A DNA stretch of 64,000 nucleotides from assembly GCA_023390655.1 (NCBI GenBank), contig JAEWCL010000020.1, forward strand, positions 62,001 through 126,000. Reading direction: 5' to 3'. The notes under the pieces were generated by a model. It had not been told where the DNA came from, did no database searches, and saw nothing but the letters and a program-made list of their open reading frames with translations. Position 1 is the first letter of the stretch, and every line of letters starts with the position of its first letter. The translations under genes were made by a program, and so were the position numbers. Shown piece after piece: positions 8,896-17,495 of this stretch. The DNA is from Bacillota bacterium. Its GTDB lineage: Bacteria > Bacillota > Clostridia > Christensenellales > CAG-138.

Positions 8896-9561
8896 TCACT
8901 TTTTAGGATGGGTTTTCCGGTAACAGACGCCTGCATAGATGATGGGAATGACAGCGACCCCAAGGATTCCTGCAAATACGCCGAGTGCTGCAAGCAGCGG
9001 CGCGTCTTTGACGAATGCGGCAACGCCAAACAGCAGCGCAAGAAACCCGCCCGCCATGCCGGTGTATGCGCCAAAACGGTGCGCTTTTTTCCATACCTCT
9101 TCGTCGGTCAGCGTCCAGTATACCCGGATGCCGTACCAACGGTTCTGTTTGACGGTGGGAAGGGAATTGGAAATATACATCAGAAAAAGCCCAAGCAGCA
9201 TGGAAAGAGCGCCCGGGAACACCCCGCCGATATCCGTCATGTTGGCGGCGGTCATGGCGTAAATGCCCCAGCTGATGGCGATCAGAAATAGCGTGATGGC
9301 GGTAATGGTGCGCGTTTCCAGCGCGGCGTTCTTTTGAACGGCGGCATTGCCGGACGTCTTCTGATGATAGTATCCTTTTGAGAGCTGCAGCAGCAGCGGG
9401 ATGAATGCAAAGAGGAGCAGCGTCCACTTGCTGCCATATCCGTCTGCGGAGCCGCTGATCCCCCAGTGAATGGGAACGATCTCCTGCCTGATCAGCGCAA
9501 TCGCCGCAACAAGCAATGCTGCATGTATAGTGGTTAGTAGAAGCATCAGCTTATTTTTCAT
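8896..9561 (-). CDS. SdpI/DUF1648 family membrane protein
   Basis: A 221-residue integral membrane protein with about six hydrophobic segments. The N-terminal DUF1648 signature is clear (residues 26-44: IRQEIVPIHWGISGSADGYG), and the C-terminal half has the SdpI-type segment NRWYGIRVYWTLTDEEVWKKAH. Bacillus SdpI is the immunity protein against the SdpC toxin and also sequesters the SdpR repressor. ATG 9561 follows AAGGAGGACCATC. It overlaps the end of the ArsR-family gene by 11 bases, the same regulator-immunity order as sdpRI. No SdpC-like toxin is encoded nearby, so immunity is inference; many genomes carry orphan copies. Confidence 0.88.
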   Translation of the reverse strand: MKNKLMLLLTTIHAALLVAAIALIRQEIVPIHWGISGSADGYGSKWTLLLFAFIPLLLQLSKGYYHQKTSGNAAVQKNAALETRTITAITLFLIAISWGIYAMTAANMTDIGGVFPGALSMLLGLFLMYISNSLPTVKQNRWYGIRVYWTLTDEEVWKKAHRFGAYTGMAGGFLALLFGVAAFVKDAPLLAALGVFAGILGVAVIPIIYAGVCYRKTHPKK

Positions 9562-9826
9562 GATGGTCCTCCTTTTCAAGAAACGCGGCAAACAGCTGCA
9601 TCATATCCTGCAGCACGCTTGTATTGAGGGAATACAGGATATTCTGGCCTTTCTTTTCCGCATCCACCAGGCCCGCTTCGCGCAGCGTGTTCAGGTGATG
9701 GCTGATGGACGGCTTGCTGATGGTAAAGCAAGCGGCGATTTCACCTGCGGTTTTATCGCCTTTGCGCAGCAGGCTGAGGATTTTCCGGCGTGTCGGGTCA
9801 GCGAGAGCGGTCCAGGTATCGCCCAC
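9551..9826 (-). CDS. ArsR-family winged-helix repressor (SdpR-like)
   Basis: A 91-residue winged-helix protein beginning MGDTWTALADPTRRKILSLL, with the recognition helix in KTAGEIAACFTISKPSISHHLNTLR. No metal-binding cysteine pair is present, which argues against a metal sensor and for an SdpR-type autorepressor. It starts at GTG 9824-9826 after AAGGAGGTGTTCCC. A perfect 10-bp inverted repeat (9841-9872) covers the expected transcription start and is the obvious operator. It is co-transcribed with the overlapping SdpI-like gene. Confidence 0.92.
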   Translation of the reverse strand: MGDTWTALADPTRRKILSLLRKGDKTAGEIAACFTISKPSISHHLNTLREAGLVDAEKKGQNILYSLNTSVLQDMMQLFAAFLEKEDHHEK

Positions 9827-9840
9827 GGGAACACCTCCTT

Positions 9841-9872
9841 ATAATTAGATGATTTCCTAAATATCTAATTAT
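9841..9872. promoter_or_regulatory. Palindromic operator for the ArsR-family repressor
   Basis: Perfect inverted repeat ATAATTAGAT - 12 bases - ATCTAATTAT, between the repressor's ribosome site and its -10 box. An AT-rich dyad of this size is typical of ArsR-family operators, and its place over the transcription start suggests autorepression. Confidence 0.75.
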
Positions 9873-9922
9873 AGAATATCTCCCGTTTGCCGCTTTGTCA
9901 ACCGGTGCCCATGTGATATACT
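9873..9922. promoter_or_regulatory. Back-to-back divergent promoters sharing the -35 region
   Basis: Minus strand: TTGACA (9901-9896), 17-bp spacer, TATTCT (9878-9873), leading to the ArsR/SdpI genes. Plus strand: TTGTCA (9895-9900), 16-bp spacer, TATACT (9917-9922), leading to the amidohydrolase gene. The two -35 hexamers overlap, so the two polymerases would exclude one another. Confidence 0.65.
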
Positions 9923-9965
9923 AGCTATGGCAAACGAAATGCATAGGGAAAAGAGGAACCGGTTC

Positions 9966-11327
9966 ATGTCTTCCCTTCTTATTAAAAATGCAGATACCCT
10001 TGTGACATGCGATAATCAGGACAGTGTACTCCACAACGTCAACGTCTATTGTAAAGACGGCGTGATTGCCGATATTTCAACCCGGGAGCATGCAGCGGAT
10101 GAAGTGCTGGATGCAACGGGATATTTTCTTTACCCGGGGTTAATCAATACCCATCACCACCTGTACCAGTATTTTACGCGCAATATCCCCAAGGTGCAGA
10201 ACATGGAGCTTTTTGACTGGCTCAAAACGCTTTATGAGATTTGGAAAGGGCTTGATGAGGAGACCGTATATCTAAGCTCGTTGGCGGGTATGGGGGAGTT
10301 GATGCGCTACGGCTGCACAACGTGCCTTGACCATCACTATGTATTTCCCAAGGCGGCCTCGGGCGCTTTGATCGACGCGCAGTTTGCCGCTGCGGACGAG
10401 CTTTCTATCCGGATGCACGCAACCCGGGGGAGCATGAGCCTATCAAAAAAAGACGGCGGCCTCCCGCCGGATTCCGTGGTGCAGAATGTTGACGCCATAT
10501 TAAAGGACAGCGCGCGGCTGATCGAAACCTTCCATGACAAAAGCGATTACGCCATGCGCCAGGTGGCGTTAGCGCCGTGCTCCCCGTTTTCCGTCACGGC
10601 GGAGCTGCTGCGTGAATCCGCGGTTCTCGCGCGTTCGTACGGCGTCAGGCTGCATACGCATCTGTGTGAAACCAAAGATGAAGAAGCATACATGCTCGAA
10701 ACCCGCAATATGCGTCCTTATGATTATATGGAAAGCGTCGGCTGGACAGGTTCCGACGTCTGGTATGCGCATGGCATTTATCTAAACGACACAGAATTAG
10801 AACGCATGGCGCAAAACGGCACGGGCGTTGCGCACTGCCCGGCCTCCAACATGAAGCTCTCCTCCGGCGTGTGCCGGGTACCGGATATGCTGCGTTTAGG
10901 CGTGCCCTTAGGGCTCGCTGTAGACGGCAGCGCAAGCAACGATTGCTCCAACCTGCTTTCGGAAATCCGCACGGCGTACCTGCTGCACCGGCTTGCATAC
11001 GGCAAAGAAGCGCCCACGGGATATGATCTGCTCAAGGTTGCCACCCGCGGCAGCGCAAAAATCCTTGGCCGCGAAAAGCTCGGGCAGATCGCAGAAGGCT
11101 TTGGCGCGGACGCGTTCCTCATCAAAAAGAACAGGCTGGATATGGTGGGCGCGGAGTTTGATCCGAAAAATCTGTTCGGCACGGTGGGGTATTCCAGGCC
11201 CGTTGACTACACCATTGTAAACGGCCGCATCCGCGTGCGGGATGGGGCGCTTGTGGGCATTGACGAAGAACGCATCCTCGAAAGAGGGCGCGCGAACATC
11301 AGCAAACTTCTGGAGGCTGCAACTTGA
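9966..11327 (+). CDS. 8-oxoguanine deaminase-like amidohydrolase
   Basis: The 453-residue metal-dependent hydrolase of the ATZ/TRZ/8-oxoguanine-deaminase group converts 8-oxoguanine to uric acid in characterised relatives. Visible motifs are GLINTHHHLYQYFTRNIP (metal HxH, about 59-76), the segment NMELFDWLKTLYEIW, LDHHYVFP and a C-terminal beta domain (GFGADAFLIKKNRLD). The TRNIP..N.ELFDWL block is typical of 8-oxoguanine deaminases rather than SsnA or guanine deaminase. ATG 9966 follows AGAGGAA; an upstream in-frame ATG at 9927 adds a 13-residue polar tail and is less likely. The stop overlaps the start of a QueT-like transporter gene, linking the enzyme to uptake of a purine-like or deazapurine-like base. 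Confidence 0.85.
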   Translation: MSSLLIKNADTLVTCDNQDSVLHNVNVYCKDGVIADISTREHAADEVLDATGYFLYPGLINTHHHLYQYFTRNIPKVQNMELFDWLKTLYEIWKGLDEETVYLSSLAGMGELMRYGCTTCLDHHYVFPKAASGALIDAQFAAADELSIRMHATRGSMSLSKKDGGLPPDSVVQNVDAILKDSARLIETFHDKSDYAMRQVALAPCSPFSVTAELLRESAVLARSYGVRLHTHLCETKDEEAYMLETRNMRPYDYMESVGWTGSDVWYAHGIYLNDTELERMAQNGTGVAHCPASNMKLSSGVCRVPDMLRLGVPLGLAVDGSASNDCSNLLSEIRTAYLLHRLAYGKEAPTGYDLLKVATRGSAKILGREKLGQIAEGFGADAFLIKKNRLDMVGAEFDPKNLFGTVGYSRPVDYTIVNGRIRVRDGALVGIDEERILERGRANISKLLEAAT

Positions 11328-11824
11328 AAACAAAATACCTGATCCAAGGCGCGATGATCGCGGCAATCTACTTCGTACTGACGTATGCGATTGCACCATT
11401 TAGCTACCTGCTCATCCAGTGCCGCATTTCCGAGGCGCTCAGCATCCTGCCGTTTTTTACGCCCGTGGCCATTCCCGGCTTGTTTGTAGGCTGCCTGGTG
11501 GCAAACATCATTATGATGTTTACAACGGGGCTTCTTCCGCTGGACGTCATATTCGGCAGTTTGGCTACGCTGGTCGCCGCGTATTTGTCGTATGTGATTT
11601 CCCGGCGTGTTCCATATAAGCTGGGGCGCTGGCTTGCGCCCGCTCCGGCCGTCATCGTCAATGCGCTGGTGGTAGGGTGGCTGCTTTCGGATATCTACCA
11701 GGTGGGCGCGCCCTACCTGGTGTGTGCGGCGTATGTCGCCATTGGGCAGATCGTCGCTTGCTACGGGTTGGGCATCCCGCTGCTGCTGTTGCTGGAGCGG
11801 TATAAGGAAAAACTATTTTCCTAG
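11324..11824 (+). CDS. QueT-family ECF transporter S component
   Basis: A 166-residue membrane protein with about five hydrophobic helices. It matches the QueT family: MAAIYFVLTYAIAPFSYLLI-like first helix, then QCRISEALSILPFF and GLFVGCLVANII. QueT proteins are substrate-binding subunits of energy-coupling-factor transporters, assigned to queuosine precursors largely from riboswitch linkage. The start is TTG (11324-11326), overlapping the deaminase stop as TTGA, with GGAGG eight bases upstream, so translation is coupled. No EcfA or EcfT gene is in the window, so it must share a common energising module. The coupling suggests its ligand is related to the deaminase substrate. Confidence 0.82.
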   Translation: MKTKYLIQGAMIAAIYFVLTYAIAPFSYLLIQCRISEALSILPFFTPVAIPGLFVGCLVANIIMMFTTGLLPLDVIFGSLATLVAAYLSYVISRRVPYKLGRWLAPAPAVIVNALVVGWLLSDIYQVGAPYLVCAAYVAIGQIVACYGLGIPLLLLLERYKEKLFS

Positions 11825-11879
11825 TATATAGGGAAAGTAAAATCTTTAGGATTTACGGGCGTTTTCGGGGAAGCATTCC

Positions 11880-11908
11880 TTGACACTCCATAAGCGCACC
11901 ACTATAAT
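11880..11908 (+). promoter_or_regulatory. Consensus sigma-A promoter for nifJ
   Basis: TTGACA (11880-11885), 17-bp spacer, TATAAT (11903-11908): an exact match to consensus. It predicts a transcript starting near 11915 with an 87-base leader ending in AGGAGGT. Strong constitutive expression is expected for this central enzyme. Confidence 0.88.
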
Positions 11909-12001
11909 AAGTATGGGTTTTCGACCCTGTCGTTTTTTGCGTGGAATTGTTGCATTTTCCATAGGCGGCAACTCAAATAATCATTACTCAGGAGGTACAA
12001 T

Positions 12002-15000
12002 ATGCCAAGAACCGTCACCATCGATGGGAATACCGCTGCGGCGCATGTCGCATATGCGTTTTCGGAAGTCGCGGCGATCTATCCCATCACGCCTTCCTCC
12101 AACATGGCGGAAGTAGCAGACGAATGGGCGGCAGGAGGACGCAAGAACATCTTTGGCCAGACCGTGCGTGTGGCTGAAATGCAGAGCGAAGGCGGCGCCG
12201 CGGGCGCTGTGCACGGCTCCCTTGCTGCGGGCGCGCTCACGACCACGTTCACCGCGTCCCAGGGCTTGCTGCTGATGATCCCCAATATGTATAAGATCGC
12301 CGGCGAATTGCTGCCCAGCGTGTTCCATGTATCCGCCCGCGCGCTGGCTGCGCATGCGCTTTCCATCTTCGGCGATCACAGCGACGTGATGGGCGCGCGC
12401 CAGACCGGCTTTGCCATGCTTTCCGCCGCTTCCGTACAGGAAGTCATGGACCTGGCGCTGGTGTCGCATCTTTCCACAATCAAGGCAAGCGTACCTTTCC
12501 TGCATTTCTTTGACGGTTTTAGAACCTCCCACGAAGTATCCAAGATTGAAGATATCGATTATGCGGATATGGCGAAGCTTCTTGATTATGAGGCGCTTGC
12601 AAAGTTCCGTGCGCGCGCCCTCAACCCGGAGCATCCGCACCAGGGCGGCACCGCGCAGAACCCGGATATCTACTTCCAGGGCCGCGAAGCCGCAAACAAA
12701 TACTATAACGCCGTTCCCGCCATTGTCGAACACTATATGGAAGAGGTCGGTAAGCTCACGGGCCGCAAGTACCATCTGTTTGACTATGTCGGCGCACCGG
12801 ATGCCGAAAAGGTCATCATCATCATGGGTTCGGGTGCGGACGTCTGTGAAGAGACCATCAACTACCTCAACGCGAAGGGCGCAAAGCTTGGCGTACTGAA
12901 GGTCCGCCTCTATCGTCCGTTCGCTGCGGACAGGTTCCTGGCCGCAATTCCCAAGAGCGTGAAGAAGATCGCGGTGCTTGACCGCACGAAGGAGCCCGGC
13001 TCCCTTGGCGAGCCCCTGTATACCGACGTCGTCGCCGCCTTCAAGGAAGCCGGCATGTGCGATAAGGAGATCGTCTGCGGCCGTTACGGCCTGGGCTCCA
13101 AGGAGTTCACGCCCGCTATGGTCAAGGCGGTTTATGACAACCTCGATGCCGCGTCCCCCAAGAGCCACTTCACCGTGGGTATTGTGGACGACGTGACGCA
13201 TCTCTCCCTCGATGTGGTGGATCACATCAACCCCGCGCCCGAAGGCACCATCGCCTGCAAGTTCTACGGCTTGGGTTCCGACGGTACGGTCGGTGCGAAC
13301 AAGAACTCCATCAAGATCATCGGCGACCACACCCCGCTCTATGCGCAGGGCTACTTCGCCTATGACTCCAAGAAGTCCGGCGGCTTCACGGTATCGCATC
13401 TGCGTTTTGGCAAAAAGCCCATCCAGAGCGCGTACCTCATCACCCAGGCGGACTTTGTGGCCTGCCACAATCCTTCCTATGTCACGCGCTACGCTGTGAC
13501 CGAAAACATCAAGGAAGGCGGCGTGTTCCTCCTGAACTCCCCCTGGACGGTGGAGGAAATGGAACACGAGCTGCCCGCCGCAATGAAGCGCACCATTGCA
13601 AGGAAAAAGCTTAAGTTCTACAACATCGACGCCATCCATCTTGCACGCGAAGTCGGCATGGGCGGCCGTATCAACACCATCATGCAGAGCGCGTTCTTTA
13701 AGCTGGCGAACGTCATCCCCGTTGAGGAAGCCATCGATTACATGAAGGCCGCCGCCAAGAAGTCCTACGGCAAGAAGGGCGACGAAATCGTCAAGAAGAA
13801 CTATGCGGCAATCGACGCGGGTGTCAACGCCATGGTAGAGGTCAAGTACCCCGCGGCTTGGGCGGACGCCACCACCGGCGCTACCCCGATCTCCACTACG
13901 GACAACGCGTACTTCCATGACTTCATCAAGCCCATCCTCGCACAGGAAGGGGACAGCCTGCCTGTTTCCAAGCTCTCCGCGGATGGAACGGTACCCACCG
14001 CCACCACCTGCTACGAAAAGCGCGGCATCGCTGTGGATGTACCCAAGTGGATTCCCGAAAACTGCATCCAGTGCAACCAGTGCTCCTATGTATGTCCGCA
14101 TGCGGTCATTCGTCCGTTCGTGGCAAAGCCTGAAGATCTTAGTGGCGCGCCCGAGGGCTTTGTGACGCTCAACGCCATCGGCAAGGAGCTTGCAGGCCTC
14201 AAGTTCAAGATTCAGATTTCCCCGCTTGACTGCACCGGCTGCGGCAACTGCGCGGACGTTTGCCCGGGCAAGGCACAGCAGAAGGCGCTCGTTATGGAGC
14301 CGCTTACCGAGCTTGCTCCGGTGGAAGAGAAGAACTGGGAATATGCGCTTTCCCTGCCGGAAGTCAAGCTTGACATCAAGCCCAACACCGTCAAGAACAG
14401 CCAGTTCTTAAAGCCCCTCTTCGAGTTCTCCGGCGCTTGCGCAGGCTGCGGCGAGACCCCGTACATCAAGCTCATCACCCAGCTGTATGGTGACAGGATG
14501 ATTATCGCAAACGCGACCGGCTGCTCCTCCATCTATGGCGGCAGCGCGCCGACCTGCCCGTACACCGTCAACGAAAAGGGCCATGGCCCCGCATGGGCGA
14601 ACTCCCTGTTTGAAGACAACGCCGAGTTCGGCTTTGGCATCAACCTTGCGGTCAACCAGCGCCGCAATAAGCTTGCTGAGATCGTAGAGCAGTTGAAGGC
14701 CATCTCCAGCGGCAGCGATGCGGAAGTCCTCCAGGCTTGGCTTGATAACAAGGACGACGCCGAAGGCAGCAAGGGCACCGCAGAAGCCGTGAAGGCGCTC
14801 GTTTCCGGCAGCGAAGGCAACGCGGAGGCGGCAGCGCTCAAGAAGCAGATTGCCGATATGGCAGACCTCCTCGTCAAGAAATCCGTCTGGATTATCGGCG
14901 GCGACGGCTGGGCATATGACATCGGTTACGGCGGACTTGATCACGTCATCGCCATGGGCGAGGATGTCAACATCCTGGTGCTTGATACCGAAGTGTATTC

Positions 15001-15520
15001 CAACACCGGCGGTCAGTCCTCCAAGTCTACGCCGACCGGCTCCATCGCGAAGTTCGCAGCAGCCGGAAAGCGCACCAGCAAGAAGGATCTTGGCATGATG
15101 GCCATGTCCTACGGCTATGTGTATGTCGCCAAGGTTTCCATGGGCGCAAACCAGGCCCAGGTGCTCAAGGCCGTGATGGAAGCGGAAGCCTATAAGGGAC
15201 CGTCCATCATCATCGCTTACTCCCCCTGCATCAACCATGGCATCAACATGGGCAAGTCGCAGGCGGAAGCGAAGAAGGCTGTGGAGTCCGGTTACTGGCC
15301 GCTTTACAGGTACAACCCGAATCTCGCGGATGAGGGCAAGAACCCGTTCGTGCTCGACAGCAAGGATCCCAAGTCCTCCTTTGCCGAGTTCATCATGGGC
15401 GAGGTCCGTTATGCGTCCCTCAAGAAGCAGTATCCCGAAGCCGCCGAGCAGCTCTTCGAGCGGGCGGAAAAGGAAGCCGCGGACAAGATCGCATACTACA
15501 AGAAGCTCAACGAGATGTAA
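12002..15520 (+). CDS. nifJ: Pyruvate:ferredoxin (flavodoxin) oxidoreductase
   Basis: The 1172-residue single-chain PFOR oxidises pyruvate to acetyl-CoA and CO2 and passes electrons to ferredoxin. Domains in order: pyrimidine-binding domain I starting RTVTIDGNTAAAHVAYAFSE (with YPITPSSNMAEV), domain II, the gamma-type domain, a 2[4Fe-4S] ferredoxin domain with CIQCNQCSYVCP (about residue 685) and CTGCGNCADVCP (about 745), then the TPP domain with CAGCGETPY, the Mg/TPP motif GGDGWAYDIGYGGLDHV and a further conserved Cys region. Length is typical. It sits alone behind a perfect promoter and a strong terminator. In an anaerobe it is the main entry from pyruvate to acetyl-CoA. Confidence 0.98.
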   Translation: MPRTVTIDGNTAAAHVAYAFSEVAAIYPITPSSNMAEVADEWAAGGRKNIFGQTVRVAEMQSEGGAAGAVHGSLAAGALTTTFTASQGLLLMIPNMYKIAGELLPSVFHVSARALAAHALSIFGDHSDVMGARQTGFAMLSAASVQEVMDLALVSHLSTIKASVPFLHFFDGFRTSHEVSKIEDIDYADMAKLLDYEALAKFRARALNPEHPHQGGTAQNPDIYFQGREAANKYYNAVPAIVEHYMEEVGKLTGRKYHLFDYVGAPDAEKVIIIMGSGADVCEETINYLNAKGAKLGVLKVRLYRPFAADRFLAAIPKSVKKIAVLDRTKEPGSLGEPLYTDVVAAFKEAGMCDKEIVCGRYGLGSKEFTPAMVKAVYDNLDAASPKSHFTVGIVDDVTHLSLDVVDHINPAPEGTIACKFYGLGSDGTVGANKNSIKIIGDHTPLYAQGYFAYDSKKSGGFTVSHLRFGKKPIQSAYLITQADFVACHNPSYVTRYAVTENIKEGGVFLLNSPWTVEEMEHELPAAMKRTIARKKLKFYNIDAIHLAREVGMGGRINTIMQSAFFKLANVIPVEEAIDYMKAAAKKSYGKKGDEIVKKNYAAIDAGVNAMVEVKYPAAWADATTGATPISTTDNAYFHDFIKPILAQEGDSLPVSKLSADGTVPTATTCYEKRGIAVDVPKWIPENCIQCNQCSYVCPHAVIRPFVAKPEDLSGAPEGFVTLNAIGKELAGLKFKIQISPLDCTGCGNCADVCPGKAQQKALVMEPLTELAPVEEKNWEYALSLPEVKLDIKPNTVKNSQFLKPLFEFSGACAGCGETPYIKLITQLYGDRMIIANATGCSSIYGGSAPTCPYTVNEKGHGPAWANSLFEDNAEFGFGINLAVNQRRNKLAEIVEQLKAISSGSDAEVLQAWLDNKDDAEGSKGTAEAVKALVSGSEGNAEAAALKKQIADMADLLVKKSVWIIGGDGWAYDIGYGGLDHVIAMGEDVNILVLDTEVYSNTGGQSSKSTPTGSIAKFAAAGKRTSKKDLGMMAMSYGYVYVAKVSMGANQAQVLKAVMEAEAYKGPSIIIAYSPCINHGINMGKSQAEAKKAVESGYWPLYRYNPNLADEGKNPFVLDSKDPKSSFAEFIMGEVRYASLKKQYPEAAEQLFERAEKEAADKIAYYKKLNEM

Positions 15521-15536
15521 TCTTTACGGTTACAGG

Positions 15537-15570
15537 AAAAGGAGCCGCGCTTTAGGCGCGGCTCCTTTGT
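15537..15570. terminator. Bidirectional terminator after nifJ
   Basis: A 10-bp stem (GGAGCCGCGC / GCGCGGCTCC) extends by A-T pairs to AAAAGGAGC...GCTCCTTT and is followed by TGTTGTGTT. It serves nifJ and probably the convergent acetyltransferase gene. Confidence 0.85.
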
Positions 15571-15587
15571 TGTGTTCAGATAAAAAG

Positions 15588-16079
15588 TTATGATAGCCAA
15601 AACTCCATAAACCCCACCAAAAACGGCAGATGGGGAAATGGCTTTGTGCCCGTGGACACAAAGCCATGCCTTTCATACCAGCGCTTTAATACGGTATGCT
15701 CCTCCATAATGCCGATGGAGAGAGCTTGCCCGCCCATAGCGGCAGCCTCTTTTTTTGCGGCGTCCAGAAGCTGACTTCCGTAGCCAAGGTGACGGCAGGC
15801 CGGGGGTACACAAAGTTTTTCAAGCGTGACGATGCCGCCGCCTTTGTTCTTGAGCTCCATGAACCCGCAGAGGACGTCCCGATGGTACAGCCCGTACATC
15901 TGCGCGCCGCCCTCCCAATCGGACACCAGGCGGTCCGTTTCGAGGAAAGCGCCGTTGGAGGGGCAATTCTCTTTCGTCAGGTTAAAGTCGGACGCTACGG
16001 TCATAAAACTTTCCCGGATCAGGTCTGCGCATTGAGGAAGCCCGTTTTCCTGGATACGCCGGATAGCAGCTGCCGCCAT
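15588..16079 (-). CDS. GNAT-family N-acetyltransferase
   Basis: The 163-residue protein has the GNAT acetyl-CoA-binding core: LEKLCVPPACRHLGYGSQLLDAA (motif A, with the R/Q-x-x-G-x-G/A-like HLGYGS) and a C-terminal LKRWYERHGFVSTG. I chose ATG 16079 (MAAAAIRRIQ) because GGAGG lies eight bases upstream; the ATG six bases earlier would sit too close to it. The substrate is unknown. It lies 31 bases downstream of the diguanylate cyclase gene and may be co-transcribed with it. Confidence 0.88.
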   Translation of the reverse strand: MAAAAIRRIQENGLPQCADLIRESFMTVASDFNLTKENCPSNGAFLETDRLVSDWEGGAQMYGLYHRDVLCGFMELKNKGGGIVTLEKLCVPPACRHLGYGSQLLDAAKKEAAAMGGQALSIGIMEEHTVLKRWYERHGFVSTGTKPFPHLPFLVGFMEFWLS

Positions 16080-16110
16080 ATGCATTTCCTCCACAAATAA
16101 AATAGAATCT

Positions 16111-17283
16111 CTATCCTTGCACGGATGTGCCGTCCCCTGCTTCTGATTTTATACACTCTGCCGGCCCGTCGTAAAGTGCAATCCGGTTTTTGCCGCTGTT
16201 TTTTGCTTGGTAGAGCGCCGCATCCGCTGCCTGAAACAGGCTTTCCGGGTTTCTGTGCAGCGCGTTCATGCAAACAAGCCCGCAGCTGAAGGTGACGCGC
16301 CTGCTTTTGATTTCCGGTACGGAGGAGGCTTCCATAATGGAACGGATCCCCTCGCATACCTTATAGGCGTCCTGCACGCAATAGTCCCTGAACAGCAGCG
16401 CAAATTCCTCCCCACCCAGGCGGAACGCGTAAATGTACTCACCGCAATTGTTGAGTAAGATGTGCGCAAGACGCAGCAGCACCTTGTCTCCCGCCGCATG
16501 GCCGTATGTATCGTTGATTTCCTTGAAATTGTCCATATCCAGCACCGCCATGGAGAGGCATGCGCCGGTACTTCTGCATTCCTCCATCAATTTGGGAAGA
16601 AGCTCCTGGTATATCTTCCGGTTGTATAGGCCTGTGAACGGGTCGTGTTTGAGCTGTTCGCGCAGGCTTTTTTGACTGTTGTAGGAATCGATGAGGGAGG
16701 AGATGTTATATTGCCCGTAACGGATAAAAACCTTGGTCAGCAGATAAGCTGCCAGCAGGATGCCCGAGGCGGTGAGCGCCTCATACCAAATCCACTGCCC
16801 ATAGACGCGGGACGTGAAGAAGTGCATTCTGACTGCGCTTGCAAGAAGCGCCAGCTGGCTCAGAATAAAAATGCGCTTGGTCATTTTGAGGTTTGCGAAC
16901 AGGGAGGAAACAAACACGGGCAGGCAAAACGTCGCCAGAAGGACCGCGGCAATTCCATGCACAACGCAAAGAAACGTGCAGAAAAAAAGGATCAGGGAAA
17001 TGACCGCGTATTCCTTATAAAGCAGTGGAAATTTCCTGCTGCAGATAAATTTGTGGACAAGGATGTTGACCGCAAGCATAAAAAGGGACGGCGCGATGAT
17101 GTATTTTACCCAGTACAGGGTATGCGGGATTTCCGGCGTGGCATACGCAAAAAAGCACCATATGGCAATCAGGATAACTGCGTTAATCCCAATTGCAGTA
17201 TAGCAAATGTTGATGATGAGTTGGCACCAGTGCTCCGGCCTTCTACTGCTTTCCTCCCGGGCTGTGCCATGTGTCGTGCGCAA
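16111..17283 (-). CDS. Membrane-bound diguanylate cyclase (GGDEF domain)
   Basis: The 390-residue protein has about six N-terminal hydrophobic helices (residues 20-190), a short linker and a GGDEF domain (about 215-380). The domain shows DPFTGLYNRKIY, LDMDNFKEINDTYGH and the active-site RLGGEEFALLF, so it should make cyclic di-GMP. No RxxD inhibitory site occurs five residues before GGEEF, which suggests it lacks product feedback at that site. The start appears to be TTG 17283 after GAGGTGG. The membrane part is not a family I can name; it presumably senses a signal. No EAL phosphodiesterase is in the window. Confidence 0.9.
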   Translation of the reverse strand: MRTTHGTAREESSRRPEHWCQLIINICYTAIGINAVILIAIWCFFAYATPEIPHTLYWVKYIIAPSLFMLAVNILVHKFICSRKFPLLYKEYAVISLILFFCTFLCVVHGIAAVLLATFCLPVFVSSLFANLKMTKRIFILSQLALLASAVRMHFFTSRVYGQWIWYEALTASGILLAAYLLTKVFIRYGQYNISSLIDSYNSQKSLREQLKHDPFTGLYNRKIYQELLPKLMEECRSTGACLSMAVLDMDNFKEINDTYGHAAGDKVLLRLAHILLNNCGEYIYAFRLGGEEFALLFRDYCVQDAYKVCEGIRSIMEASSVPEIKSRRVTFSCGLVCMNALHRNPESLFQAADAALYQAKNSGKNRIALYDGPAECIKSEAGDGTSVQG

Positions 17284-17428
17284 AAAACCACCTCGACTAT
17301 GTTTGATACTGCCCCGATGGGGAGGGACTATTTAGGGATTATTTAAGGTATCGTGAGAATTTCCTATAAAATTAGCAGGCGCAGGAAACGGTTGGCATGA
17401 TTAGGAGGCCGCTTTGCGTGGCGGCGGC

Positions 17429-17457
17429 TTGACAAGCGCAGCTTCACGCCCGATACT
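17429..17457 (+). promoter_or_regulatory. Promoter of the MBL-mutY operon
   Basis: TTGACA (17429-17434), 17-bp spacer, GATACT (17452-17457), 39 bases before the MBL start codon. Perfect -35 and four of six at -10. Confidence 0.65.
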
Positions 17458-17495
17458 AGGTAGCAAACAAAAAGAAAGACACAGGCGGTATCCAT

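Noticed and set aside
8896..9826. Complete sdpABC-IR killing-factor locus
   Set aside because: Only the regulator-immunity pair is present; no SdpC-like toxin or SdpAB is found in the flanking genes.
11984..14101. 705-codon open frame antisense to nifJ
   Set aside because: It mirrors the GC-rich codon usage of nifJ, lacks a ribosome site and any family motif, and nifJ on the other strand is certain.
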